A DNA stretch of 64,000 bases from Calothrix brevissima NIES-22 (GTDB lineage: Bacteria > Cyanobacteriota > Cyanobacteriia > Cyanobacteriales > Nostocaceae). How positions within the stretch are numbered: position 1 is the first letter of the stretch; each line of letters begins with the position of its first letter. Of the stretch, positions 51,730 to 59,683 are shown one piece after another. Under the pieces are notes generated by a model. That model worked only from the letters and a program-made list of their open reading frames with translations, ran no database searches and had not been told where the DNA came from. The translations under genes and the position numbers were made by a program. Where the stretch lies: positions 1 through 64,000 of the forward strand of contig NZ_AP018207.1 in assembly GCF_002367995.1 (NCBI RefSeq), read 5' to 3'.

Positions 51730-52614
51730 ATGAAAGTTAAAAAACTGGCTTTTGGATTATTAATACTGACAATTTCATTTGTGACAATGCCGTTAGTGTT
51801 ACTCTCCACCATTTCACCCCTAAAAGCCAAAAATGTTGAGATGGCTGAAAAATCTGGGTTGAAAGTGACTCCCGCCGCCAACAATCTCCCCTTGAGTCGC
51901 TATATTGCTCAAAGTTCCAGCGCCAATAGTCAAAGTGATATTTTGTGGCATAACAGTTCTACAGGCGAGACACAAATTTGGTTGATGAACAGCTATAAAG
52001 TTGCTAGTCGCGCAACCGTCATTGGCGAAAACGGACGCCCTACTGCTATTGGATCACCTTGGAGCATTGTTGGAGTCGGTGATATTAATAGCGATCGCAA
52101 ATCAGATATCATTTGGCACAACAGTTCTACAGGCGAGACACAAATCTGGTTGATGAATGGCTATAAAGTTACTAGTCGCGCCACAGTCATCGGTGAAGAT
52201 GGACGCGCCACCGCTATTGGCTCGCCGTGGAATATCGTTGGCTCTGGCGATATCAATAGCGATGGGAAATCAGATATCATTTGGCACAACAGTTCTACAG
52301 GCGAGACGCAAATCTGGTTGATGAATGGCTCTAAGGTCGCTAGTCGCGCCACAGTCATCGGTGAAGATGGACGCGCCACCGCTATTGGCTCGCCGTGGAA
52401 TATCGTTGGCTCTGGCGATATCAATAGGAATGGGAAAGCAGATATTATTTGGCACAACAGTTCTACAGGCGAGACGCAAATCTGGTTGATGAACGGCTCT
52501 AAGGTTGCTAGTCGCGCAACAGTCATCGGCGAAGATGGCCGCCCCACTGCTATTGGCTCACCGTGGAGTATCGTTGGATTTGGGGTGTTTAACCGTCGTC
52601 AAGCCATAGACTAG
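51730..52614 (+). CDS. Exported FG-GAP/VCBS-like repeat protein, probably truncated at the C-terminus
   Basis: From ATG 51730 the protein has 294 residues and a signal peptide (LAFGLLILTISFVTMPLVLL). The mature part is four 56-residue units of the SDIIWHNSSTGETQIWLMNG type, with ATVIGEDGRATAIGSPWNIV and GDINSDGKSD. This is the FG-GAP/VCBS beta-propeller type; the DINSDGKSD loop could bind Ca2+. The units are almost identical in DNA, so the array expanded recently. After the fourth unit the expected GDINxDGKSD is replaced by GFGVFNRRQAID and a stop. A propeller normally needs seven blades, so a C-terminal part seems to be lost. Confidence 0.8.
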   Translation: MKVKKLAFGLLILTISFVTMPLVLLSTISPLKAKNVEMAEKSGLKVTPAANNLPLSRYIAQSSSANSQSDILWHNSSTGETQIWLMNSYKVASRATVIGENGRPTAIGSPWSIVGVGDINSDRKSDIIWHNSSTGETQIWLMNGYKVTSRATVIGEDGRATAIGSPWNIVGSGDINSDGKSDIIWHNSSTGETQIWLMNGSKVASRATVIGEDGRATAIGSPWNIVGSGDINRNGKADIIWHNSSTGETQIWLMNGSKVASRATVIGEDGRPTAIGSPWSIVGFGVFNRRQAID

Positions 52615-52771
52615 GAACTAGCTTGAAAAATAGGCAGGAAGCAGAGGAGGAATATGTATTGCCCAATGCCTAATGACAATTGAAAGATTTTCTAAAAATG
52701 TGATCTAGAACACCGACTAGAAATTGAACAGATGATATCGTTTATTTGTGTGTGAGGAGCAAGTTAAAACG

Positions 52772-52817
52772 AAAAACACCCGGGGTGGAAACACGGCAAC
52801 ACTCCCAGGTGTTTTTT
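52772..52817. terminator. Hairpin with T-tract
   Basis: The arms AAAAACACC and GGTGTTTTTT enclose a 28-base loop with further CGGG/CCC pairing. It lies downstream of the repeat protein gene (+) and upstream of a MITE. Confidence 0.65.
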
Positions 52818-52848
52818 GTTTCATATACACAAGAAATATATTTTACAA

Positions 52849-52971
52849 GAGACTTCCAAGTAAAAAAATATTCCATTGCTATTGTTCACTGTTGACGGTT
52901 GACGGTTCACAGTTAACAGTCAACCGTCAACAGTCAACGTTTAACGGAGTAATTTATTTTTTGGAGTTCCC
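52849..52971. mobile_element. MITE family B, copy 2 (123 bp)
   Basis: The ends match copy 1 at 34633-34744 (GAGACTTCCAA left, TTTTTTGGAGTTCCC right). The exact 3-bp duplication CAA flanks it (52846-52848 and 52972-52974). The core is an inverted heptamer run (GTTGACGGTTGACGG against CCGTCAACAGTCAAC), not the GC-rich REP of copy 1. Confidence 0.85.
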
Positions 52972-53008
52972 CAAAGAATAAGCAAAGCGATCGCTAGATT
53001 TAACCCCA

Positions 53009-53905
53009 CTAAATTTGAGAGTAGGTTAATTCCTGAATTACCCTAAGAAATTCCTGCAAAACGGGTGATGAATCTTCTCGTCGCCAAACAACGACAATCT
53101 CGCGGGAGAAATCTGCACCTTGGATTGGGCGATAAACTACGCCTGTACGTTGCAGATTTTGCACGTTGCTAGGTAACAGTGCAACTCCCATACCGCCAGC
53201 AACTAAACTCAGAACGGTGATCATCCAAGTTGCTTCTTGAACTACTTTAGGGAAAAAACCAGCTTGCTGACAGAGGTTAATAATTTCTGTGTAGGAAGGG
53301 ACAATTTCTGGCGAAGGTAATACAAAAGGTTCGTTAGCCATCGCAGCGAGAGGAATTTCTGCGAGATTGGCGAGGGGATGGGTAGCGGGTAATGCAATCA
53401 CCAAGGATTCGCGGACAATGGGTAGATAACTCAAGTGAGAATTTTGTTGATGGGAATGGGATAAACGATCGAATGCGACATCGAGACGACGATTGAGGAG
53501 TTCTTGAATTTGTTCGGAACCTGTGAGTTCGCGCAATATAAGCTTGACATGGGGAAAGCGATCGCGAAATGTGCGCAGCATATCTGGAAGCACGCTATTA
53601 GCCACAGAACTATTAGTGCCGACGATTAACTGGCCAATTTCGCCGCGACTCGCCCTTTGTGTTTGAAAAATCGCTTGTTCTAGTTGATTTAAAACTAATC
53701 TCGCTTCTTCTAAAAATACTTGTCCCGCAGATGTAAGTTGTAAGGGGCGCTTTTTGCGATCGAATAATTTAACACCAATTTCGGCTTCTAAAGCGCTAAT
53801 CTGTTGACTGAGGGGAGGTTGCGCTATATGCAGACGTTGAGCTGCGTAGCTAAAGTTTTTTTCTTCAGCCACAGCAATAAAGTAGCGCAAATGTCGAAGT
53901 TCCAT
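53009..53905 (-). CDS. LysR family transcriptional regulator
   Basis: The 298-residue protein has the LysR helix-turn-helix (MELRHLRYFIAVAEEKNFSY, AAQRLHIAQPPLSQQISALE) and an effector domain beginning GQLIVGTNSSVANSVLPDML. Length and sequence parallel the LysR protein at 19852-20748, but the effector domains differ, so they probably sense different ligands. It is divergent from an aspartoacylase gene with 164 bp between starts; that neighbour is a plausible target, without direct evidence. Confidence 0.92.
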   Translation of the reverse strand: MELRHLRYFIAVAEEKNFSYAAQRLHIAQPPLSQQISALEAEIGVKLFDRKKRPLQLTSAGQVFLEEARLVLNQLEQAIFQTQRASRGEIGQLIVGTNSSVANSVLPDMLRTFRDRFPHVKLILRELTGSEQIQELLNRRLDVAFDRLSHSHQQNSHLSYLPIVRESLVIALPATHPLANLAEIPLAAMANEPFVLPSPEIVPSYTEIINLCQQAGFFPKVVQEATWMITVLSLVAGGMGVALLPSNVQNLQRTGVVYRPIQGADFSREIVVVWRREDSSPVLQEFLRVIQELTYSQI

Positions 53906-54069
53906 CGCTTCCCCGAACTACTATATTTCTTACTATATTTTTTATATATAGTGTACTTGTGCAAAAAATATCTTAAATATAGTTGCTTTCCCTTATATTG
54001 ACAAATAGAGACTATTGAGCAAGATTCATCCCAAAAACGTCTCAGGTTATCGGGGTAATCAGTAGGAAT

Positions 54070-54966
54070 ATGAGCAAAATTAAGCGTGTTGTAATTGTTG
54101 GTGGAACTCACGGAAATGAAGTCACCGGAATTTATCTAGTTAAAAAATTTGAGCGATCGCCTCATTTAATTCAGCGTTCAAGTTTTGAGAGTCGGACATT
54201 GATCGCCAACCCTAAAGCGAGTGCGATCGGCAAAAGATACGTAGATACAGATTTAAATCGCTGCTTTCTCCGCGAAGATTTAGAAAACCCAAATTTGGCT
54301 AGTTATGAAGCACAACAAGCCAAATTAATTCATCAAACTTTTGGTTTGCAAGGTAGTCAGCCAGCAGATTTTGTGATTGATTTACATAGTTCTACAGCTA
54401 ATATGGGGCTGACTATTATTTTAGGTAATGAGAATTCATTAAATCTGCATTTAGGAGCTTATTTGACATCAATCAGTCCTAAAGTAAATATACTATTTTC
54501 TACAAGTCAGCAAAAGTTCAGACCGCACTTAGATTCAATTTGTGAATTTGGTTGTACCTTAGAAGTTGGTGCAGTTGCACAAAATGTTTTAGATGCTGCA
54601 TTATTTCAAGAAACAGAAACAATTATTCACGCTATTTTAGATTATTTAGAAGCTCATAATCAGGGAACAGCACCGCCTGTAAAAGATAATATCAACGTTT
54701 ATCACAGCATTGAAACCATCGACTATCCCCGAAATGAGATAGGAGAAATTGAAGCAATGATTCATCCAAAACTACAATTTCAGGATTATCAACCATTGCA
54801 TCCTGGAGAGCCGATATTTTTAAATTTTGAGGGTAAAGAAATTGTTTATGCAGGTGAATCTACAGTGTATCCCGTCTTTATTAATGAAGCAGCTTATTAC
54901 GAGAAAGGAATTGCAATGTGTATAACACAATTAAGCAAGATAAATATTAATAGCAGTCCTATCTGA
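54070..54966 (+). CDS. Aspartoacylase (AspA/AstE family zinc hydrolase)
   Basis: The 298-residue protein shows VVIVGGTHGNEVTGIYLVKK with the zinc ligands His and Glu, IANPKASAIGKRYVDTDLNR with the Arg/Asn substrate site, and FVIDLHSSTANMGLTIILG with the third zinc ligand His. The catalytic Glu is in CTLEVGAVAQN. The family removes acetate from N-acetylaspartate or related amides, and this protein retains all of its key residues. The start ATG follows AGTAGGAAT. It lies divergent to a LysR gene. Confidence 0.92.
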   Translation: MSKIKRVVIVGGTHGNEVTGIYLVKKFERSPHLIQRSSFESRTLIANPKASAIGKRYVDTDLNRCFLREDLENPNLASYEAQQAKLIHQTFGLQGSQPADFVIDLHSSTANMGLTIILGNENSLNLHLGAYLTSISPKVNILFSTSQQKFRPHLDSICEFGCTLEVGAVAQNVLDAALFQETETIIHAILDYLEAHNQGTAPPVKDNINVYHSIETIDYPRNEIGEIEAMIHPKLQFQDYQPLHPGEPIFLNFEGKEIVYAGESTVYPVFINEAAYYEKGIAMCITQLSKININSSPI

Positions 54967-54988
54967 TTTGCGAGAATTCGAGGTGTCT

Positions 54989-55021
54989 AGATCCCCGACT
55001 TCTTGGAGAAGTCGGGGATCT
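54989..55021. terminator. 33-bp palindrome between convergent genes (copy 2)
   Basis: The arms AGATCCCCGACTTCT and AGAAGTCGGGGATCT surround TGG. It is 23 bp after the aspartoacylase stop and 33 bp from the DUF3891 stop. Confidence 0.65.
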
Positions 55022-55053
55022 TGTTTCTCACGAAGGATTTAGGACTAATATTG

Positions 55054-55782
55054 CTAACTTTTTACAAATGTCCACTCTAAGATGTTGATGGGTGCTTCTT
55101 GGAGTGCTTGAGTAAGTTCAGCGCTGTTTTTGAATTTCAACTGATTTATTTTACAGGCTTCGATATTGACTGTAAATTTCTCATTCTCAAACGGCCAAGG
55201 TTTGACAGTTACTAAAGAATCGTTACGTTGCATAATATCATAACGCTCATCGTCAGGGCCTTTGCTAATTTCTAACCAGCGTTCATCCTCAGGTAGTTGT
55301 TGTTGACAGAGAATTAAAGACAGGCGATCGCACCATTGCATAAATGCATAAGCTGCATCTACATCTTTCTTTTCAATTCCTAATTCTTTAGTCCATTTTT
55401 TTTGATTTTCTATTTGCTCGTCGAGAAATTTAGCTAATTCTGGACTCTGATCGCGATTTCCTTCATATAGATAACTCACATGTCTAGAAATTAATAAAGC
55501 TACCCAGCGTCCGCGATAACGAGCATTTTTGACTAAATTTATTTGTTTATCTACAAGTACATCTTTACCTAAAGTAAAGTCCATTGGCGCACCAGCTTCG
55601 GTGACAATATCTTCTTCCCATTCCTTCTCTAAATCGTCATGATGAGAAATTGCGGCGAGGGTTTCATATAACCGAGGTGGAGCATTTTTACGCCGCCACT
55701 GTCCTGCTAATTGTGCTGCTAATAAAGCATGTGAGCGATGATAAATAATTTCCCAACCATCGGATGTATTATTGACAATCAC
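55054..55782 (-). CDS. DUF3891 family protein
   Basis: The 242-residue protein starts with GTG (MIVNNTSDGWEIIYHRSHAL), with GGAG upstream. Conserved segments are HRSHALLAAQLAGQW, LAAISHHDDLEKEWEED, ALLISRHVSYLYEG and FMQWCDRLSLILCQQ. The repeated His and Asp residues (HRSHALLA, SHHDDLE, WCDRLS) resemble HD-domain-like metal sites. Its function is unknown. It precedes a manganese catalase gene on the same strand, with 95 bp between. Confidence 0.85.
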   Translation of the reverse strand: MIVNNTSDGWEIIYHRSHALLAAQLAGQWRRKNAPPRLYETLAAISHHDDLEKEWEEDIVTEAGAPMDFTLGKDVLVDKQINLVKNARYRGRWVALLISRHVSYLYEGNRDQSPELAKFLDEQIENQKKWTKELGIEKKDVDAAYAFMQWCDRLSLILCQQQLPEDERWLEISKGPDDERYDIMQRNDSLVTVKPWPFENEKFTVNIEACKINQLKFKNSAELTQALQEAPINILEWTFVKS

Positions 55783-55877
55783 TAGCTAATTCTCCATAAT
55801 TTTAACTTTATTTTTCCGGAAAAATGAGCCAGAGAATTAACTTCTAACTGGCTCATATTATGTTATTCCTCAGTTAA

Positions 55878-56570
55878 TTAGGAATGCTTTTGTAGCGGAT
55901 CGGCAATATATTTGAAAGTTGGTTCAGAATTCCAGGGGCCGCGCTCATCATGACCATTACCGTTTGTAGATAAATTGTAGTAGAGAGCGACAGTTTCATC
56001 TGGCTGAATATTACCAAAAAGTGGATCTGTTAATTTACCCAGAGAATCCAGTGCTTTCATAAACATTTGGGTATGAGAAATTTCTCTGGTTAACAGATGG
56101 ACTAATGTTTTTTTGGTACCATCATCTGTAGCTAACTTGATCAACTCTTCGTAAGTCTGACGCGCACCAGCTTCGGCTGCAATATTAGCTCGCAAATCGC
56201 GGACTACATCGCCACCTTCGTTGATATAATTTGCAGTCCAAGCGCTACCTTGACTATCTAAAAAGTGAGGCCCGATACCTCGAATTGCAAAGAGAGTACT
56301 TTTATAAGCCTCTGTTTGATCGGTATTTTTTGTATGGGATTCGATGAGTTTACCCACCATTTCTAAATGACCAAACTCTTCAATCGCAATATCTTGTAGC
56401 ATGTCTTTAATGCCAGCATTTTCGACATGAAAAGATTGCACCCAATATTGTAGAGCAGCTGTAAGTTCTCCTGTAGCTCCACCAAATTGTTCGAGGAGTA
56501 ACTGCGCAAACCGAGGATTCGCCTCGCTCACGTTTACTACATGAATCGGTTCTTTTTTATGAAAAAACAT
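55878..56570 (-). CDS. Manganese catalase
   Basis: The 230-residue ferritin-like protein has ELTAALQYWVQSFHVENAGI, DMLQDIAIEEFGHLEMVGKL (Glu and His ligands) and NIAAEAGARQTYEELIKLAT with LLTREISHTQMFMKALDSLG. These are the two Glu/His pairs that hold the dimanganese centre, so it decomposes hydrogen peroxide without haem. CAGGAAG precedes the ATG. It groups with GlsB-type membrane protein and DUF3891 genes, which fits a stress-induced cluster. Confidence 0.93.
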   Translation of the reverse strand: MFFHKKEPIHVVNVSEANPRFAQLLLEQFGGATGELTAALQYWVQSFHVENAGIKDMLQDIAIEEFGHLEMVGKLIESHTKNTDQTEAYKSTLFAIRGIGPHFLDSQGSAWTANYINEGGDVVRDLRANIAAEAGARQTYEELIKLATDDGTKKTLVHLLTREISHTQMFMKALDSLGKLTDPLFGNIQPDETVALYYNLSTNGNGHDERGPWNSEPTFKYIADPLQKHS

Positions 56571-56728
56571 GTTTTGGTTCTTCCTGAAACAATAATGTGG
56601 TCAAACTAACTAATAATTCATTCTTCGTAATCCGTACTCACAAGTAATGCTGATGTTGGCGAAGAGTACTTAATGACATTTATCTTGTCTGATTTAATTA
56701 CGAATTACGAATTACGAATTAGTAATTA

Positions 56729-57007
56729 TTACACCCTGCTTCTTCTGTTCAATAGTCCCCATAAATAAATAGCAATAATTGCACCAATTACAGCTATAAA
56801 CAGACCTGGTAGACTAAATCCAGCGCCAGCAGCAGTAATTTGTAAAGTTCCTGTTTGTAAAAGTGTGTACAGACTTCCACCAACGAAAGCGCCGATAATC
56901 CCTAAGACGATTGTGGAAAGGATACCGCCACCTTGATAACCTGGATAAATTGCTTTCGCGATCGCACCAGCTAAAAGTCCTAAGACAACCCAAGCAATAA
57001 TATTCAT
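56729..57007 (-). CDS. GlsB/YeaQ/YmgE family stress-response membrane protein
   Basis: The 92-residue protein has three hydrophobic helices: NIIAWVVLGLLAGAIAKAIY, GGILSTIVLGIIGAFVGGSL and LPGLFIAVIGAIIAIYLWGL, with Gly-rich packing and the end NRRSRV. The family ranges from 80 to 90 residues in the inner membrane and is linked to stress tolerance. GGAGTTT precedes ATG 57007. It lies upstream of the manganese catalase gene on the same strand; GAATTAC heptamers lie between them. Confidence 0.92.
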   Translation of the reverse strand: MNIIAWVVLGLLAGAIAKAIYPGYQGGGILSTIVLGIIGAFVGGSLYTLLQTGTLQITAAGAGFSLPGLFIAVIGAIIAIYLWGLLNRRSRV

Positions 57008-57474
57008 AAACTCCTCAGAAATCTTGTCTGGTTATTACATAATTTATCTATTAACTATCTAAATTGTTTCTACCAGTTGAGATAAATGTAACAACCGAAA
57101 GATAGATAAAGATTTTCTTGTTTTTTTAGAATTATCCGCTCTAATTAGGTTGATTGCTGGATAAGAATATGAAAATTACAAGTGATATTTTCAATTCTAG
57201 CTGTTTTGCTCAAGGCTATAAAAATTAGGCTATCTGTTTCTACCTTGAGAAATAAATTGCTTATCTGTCTTTTTATAGATGTATTAATGAATCTAAATAT
57301 TTTTAGATATAAATGTTGCGCTTTTAAGCTGCATAAATAATCTCATGAGCTTTCACTAAACCTAAGTGATTTTTATTCTTGAGTATCAAGATGAGGGTAA
57401 TTCTGTTGCTATCAACATAATGAAATTCAAATGCAGAATACCTCTCGAACGCTCAATAACAATCAGGAGTACCA
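57008..57474. other. AT-rich divergent intergenic region
   Basis: No gene, repeat array or RNA was seen. It separates the GlsB-type gene (-) and the APC permease (+) and must contain both promoters; CAATCAGGAGT before 57475 is the permease ribosome site. Confidence 0.5.
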
Positions 57475-58833
57475 GTGACTAGACGTGAAAACTTCAGTTT
57501 AACTGAGCAGGTAGGATCGCCGGAAATAGCCACACCCAAGCAATCGCTAACGTTACCGGATGCTGTGGCGCTGATTGTGGGAATTGTTATCGGGGCGGGA
57601 ATTTTTGAAACCCCAGCTTTAGTTGCGAATTATGCAGGTAGCGATGTTGCGGTACTGCTGTTCTGGCTAGTTGGTGGTGCAGTTTCTCTGGTAGGCGCAT
57701 TATGCTACGCAGAGTTAGCCACAACTTATCCTGATGTTGGTGGTGTTTATTATTACTTAAAACGAGCTTTTGGTAAGGGAATCGCCTTTTTATTTGCTTG
57801 GGCGAGGATGACAGTAATTCAAACAGGTTCGATTGCACTGTTAGCATTTGTTTTTGGTGACTATGCTTCTCAAATATGGCGGTTGGGGACATTTTCACCC
57901 TCTATATATGCAGCTGTGGCGATCGCATTTTTAACTGCTTTGAATATTATCGGTTTGCAACAAGGTAAATGGACGCAAAATTTACTCACTGCGGCGAAAG
58001 TCTTAGGTTTATTACTGGTGGTAATTATCGGATTAACTGCCACATATGATACTAGCATCACTGTAGAATCCACAGCATCCGGTAACTGGGGATTAGCAAT
58101 GGTGTTTGTGCTGTTGTCCTACGGTGGGTGGAACGAAGCCGCTTATATTGCAGCAGAAATCCAAAATAGACGCCGCAATATTTTGCGATCGCTTTTATTG
58201 AGTATTGGTATTATTACCACCATTTACCTGCTAATCAATTGGGCTTACCTGCGCGGCTTAGGTGTAGCAAATATGGCACAATCGGAAGCCGTCGCCGCAG
58301 ATTTAATGCGATCGCTTTGGGGCGCACCCGGAGCCTTTTTTGTCAGTCTACTGATAGCAATTTGTACATTAGGCGCAACCAACGCCACCATTTTTACCGG
58401 GGCGCGGACTAATTACGCCTTAGGGCAAGATTTTGCGCTGTTCGGTTTCATGGGACATTGGCGACAAAAGCCTAGCACACCTACCTATGCATTACTTTTG
58501 CAAGGTGCGATCGCCTTAGCCTTGATTGTCTTGGGTACCCTTACCCGCAAAGGCTTTGAAACAATGGTAGATTACACCGCCCCAGTGTTTTGGTTTTTCT
58601 TCCTCCTTTCCGGGATATCGCTGCTGGTATTACGCCAGCGCGAACCGCAAATACCGCGAGCCTTTCGCGTACCTTTGTATCCGTTCACACCTTTACTATT
58701 TTGTGCAGTGTGCGCCTATCTGCTTTACTCCAGCTTAGTTTATACCGGAGTAGGTGCAGTGCTTGGCGTTGCAGTTGTCGCAGCAGGTATACCCCTATTT
58801 TTGTGGAATCAATATCGTCAACGAAGGGCGTAA
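57475..58833 (+). CDS. APC family amino acid permease
   Basis: The 452-residue protein starts with GTG after AGGAGTACCA. It has about 12 membrane helices and the APC N-terminal motif in helix 1, VGIVIGAGIFETPALVANYA. Typical segments follow: GGAVSLVGALCYAELATTYP, DVGGVYYYLKRAFGKGIAFL and NEAAYIAAEIQNRRRNILRS. It should import an amino acid or related amine using a cation gradient. The exact substrate cannot be told from sequence. Confidence 0.93.
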   Translation: MTRRENFSLTEQVGSPEIATPKQSLTLPDAVALIVGIVIGAGIFETPALVANYAGSDVAVLLFWLVGGAVSLVGALCYAELATTYPDVGGVYYYLKRAFGKGIAFLFAWARMTVIQTGSIALLAFVFGDYASQIWRLGTFSPSIYAAVAIAFLTALNIIGLQQGKWTQNLLTAAKVLGLLLVVIIGLTATYDTSITVESTASGNWGLAMVFVLLSYGGWNEAAYIAAEIQNRRRNILRSLLLSIGIITTIYLLINWAYLRGLGVANMAQSEAVAADLMRSLWGAPGAFFVSLLIAICTLGATNATIFTGARTNYALGQDFALFGFMGHWRQKPSTPTYALLLQGAIALALIVLGTLTRKGFETMVDYTAPVFWFFFLLSGISLLVLRQREPQIPRAFRVPLYPFTPLLFCAVCAYLLYSSLVYTGVGAVLGVAVVAAGIPLFLWNQYRQRRA

Positions 58834-58966
58834 GGAGGACAAGGGGGACAAGGAAGACAAGGAGGACAATTGTAGAGACAAGGGTTCATCGCGTCTTTGC
58901 CCCATGCCCCATGCCCAATGCCCATTTTCAAATAACCCAAATACCAAAATAATTAGGAGTATTGTG

Positions 58967-59614
58967 ATGAATTTCTCCAAAATTCTGCTTTTACTAACTA
59001 CAGGGTTTAGTGTTGTCAGCTTTGGGATTACTGGCTGTACAACTCAACAGCAAAGTTCAGAAGCAGACACCCAAAAACCAGCCGTAACTGTTCAGCAAAC
59101 TGAAGCACCAGCAACCACAGAACAACCCCAAGAACGTCCTGGTGATGTTCCCTACGTTCCTACACCTCAGCCTGTGGTAGATGCAATGTTAAACGTTGCT
59201 AAAGTGGGTAAGAATGATGTACTGTACGACCTGGGTAGTGGTGATGGCAGAATAGTAGTCACAGCCGCTCAAAAATACGGTACCCAAGGCGTAGGTATAG
59301 ATATCAATCCCGAAAGAGTTGCCGAAGCTAATCAGAACGCACAAAAAGCTGGAGTAAGCGATCGCGTCAAGTTTGTCCAGCAAGATTTATTTAACACTGA
59401 TTTGAGTCAAGCTACAGTAGTTACGCTCTACTTACTACCTGATGTTAACATCAAACTCCGCCCCAAATTATTTAAAGAACTCAAACCCGGCACTCGAATT
59501 GTTTCCCACGCCTTTGATATGGGCGATTGGAAACCCCAACAGACATTAAATGTTGATGGTAAAACTATTTATTATTGGGTAGTTCCAGAAAAGATTCCTG
59601 CGAATTTGCAATAG
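58967..59614 (+). CDS. Lipoprotein-type SAM-dependent methyltransferase
   Basis: I chose ATG 58967 (TTAGGAGTATTGTG upstream), giving 215 residues. It starts MNFSKILLLLTTGFSVVSFG and then ITGCTT, a lipobox, followed by a Gln/Ala-rich spacer (about 26-60). Next comes a class I methyltransferase: LYDLGSGDGRIVVTAAQKYG (motif I), GVGIDINPERVAEANQNAQK (motif II), VKFVQQDLFNTDLS (motif III) and LYLLPDVNIKLRPKL. So a SAM-binding fold seems to be exported, although SAM should not be present in the periplasm. Either the leader is a cytoplasmic-facing anchor or the fold binds something else. Confidence 0.88.
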   Translation: MNFSKILLLLTTGFSVVSFGITGCTTQQQSSEADTQKPAVTVQQTEAPATTEQPQERPGDVPYVPTPQPVVDAMLNVAKVGKNDVLYDLGSGDGRIVVTAAQKYGTQGVGIDINPERVAEANQNAQKAGVSDRVKFVQQDLFNTDLSQATVVTLYLLPDVNIKLRPKLFKELKPGTRIVSHAFDMGDWKPQQTLNVDGKTIYYWVVPEKIPANLQ

Positions 59615-59643
59615 TTATTGGTCATTTGTGATTTGACGATGCA

Positions 59644-59676
59644 AGATCCCCGACTTCTTAAAGAAGTCGGGGATCT
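59644..59676. terminator. 33-bp palindrome between convergent genes (copy 3)
   Basis: Identical to copy 1 at 12694-12726 (arm AGATCCCCGACTTCTT). It lies 8 bp from the hemN stop codon and 30 bp from the methyltransferase stop. Confidence 0.68.
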
Positions 59677-59683
59677 GAACCGC

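Noticed and set aside
58754-58966. N-terminal extension of the methyltransferase
   Set aside because: The extension overlaps the permease end and repeat units; ATG 58967 has a ribosome site and a clear lipoprotein signal.
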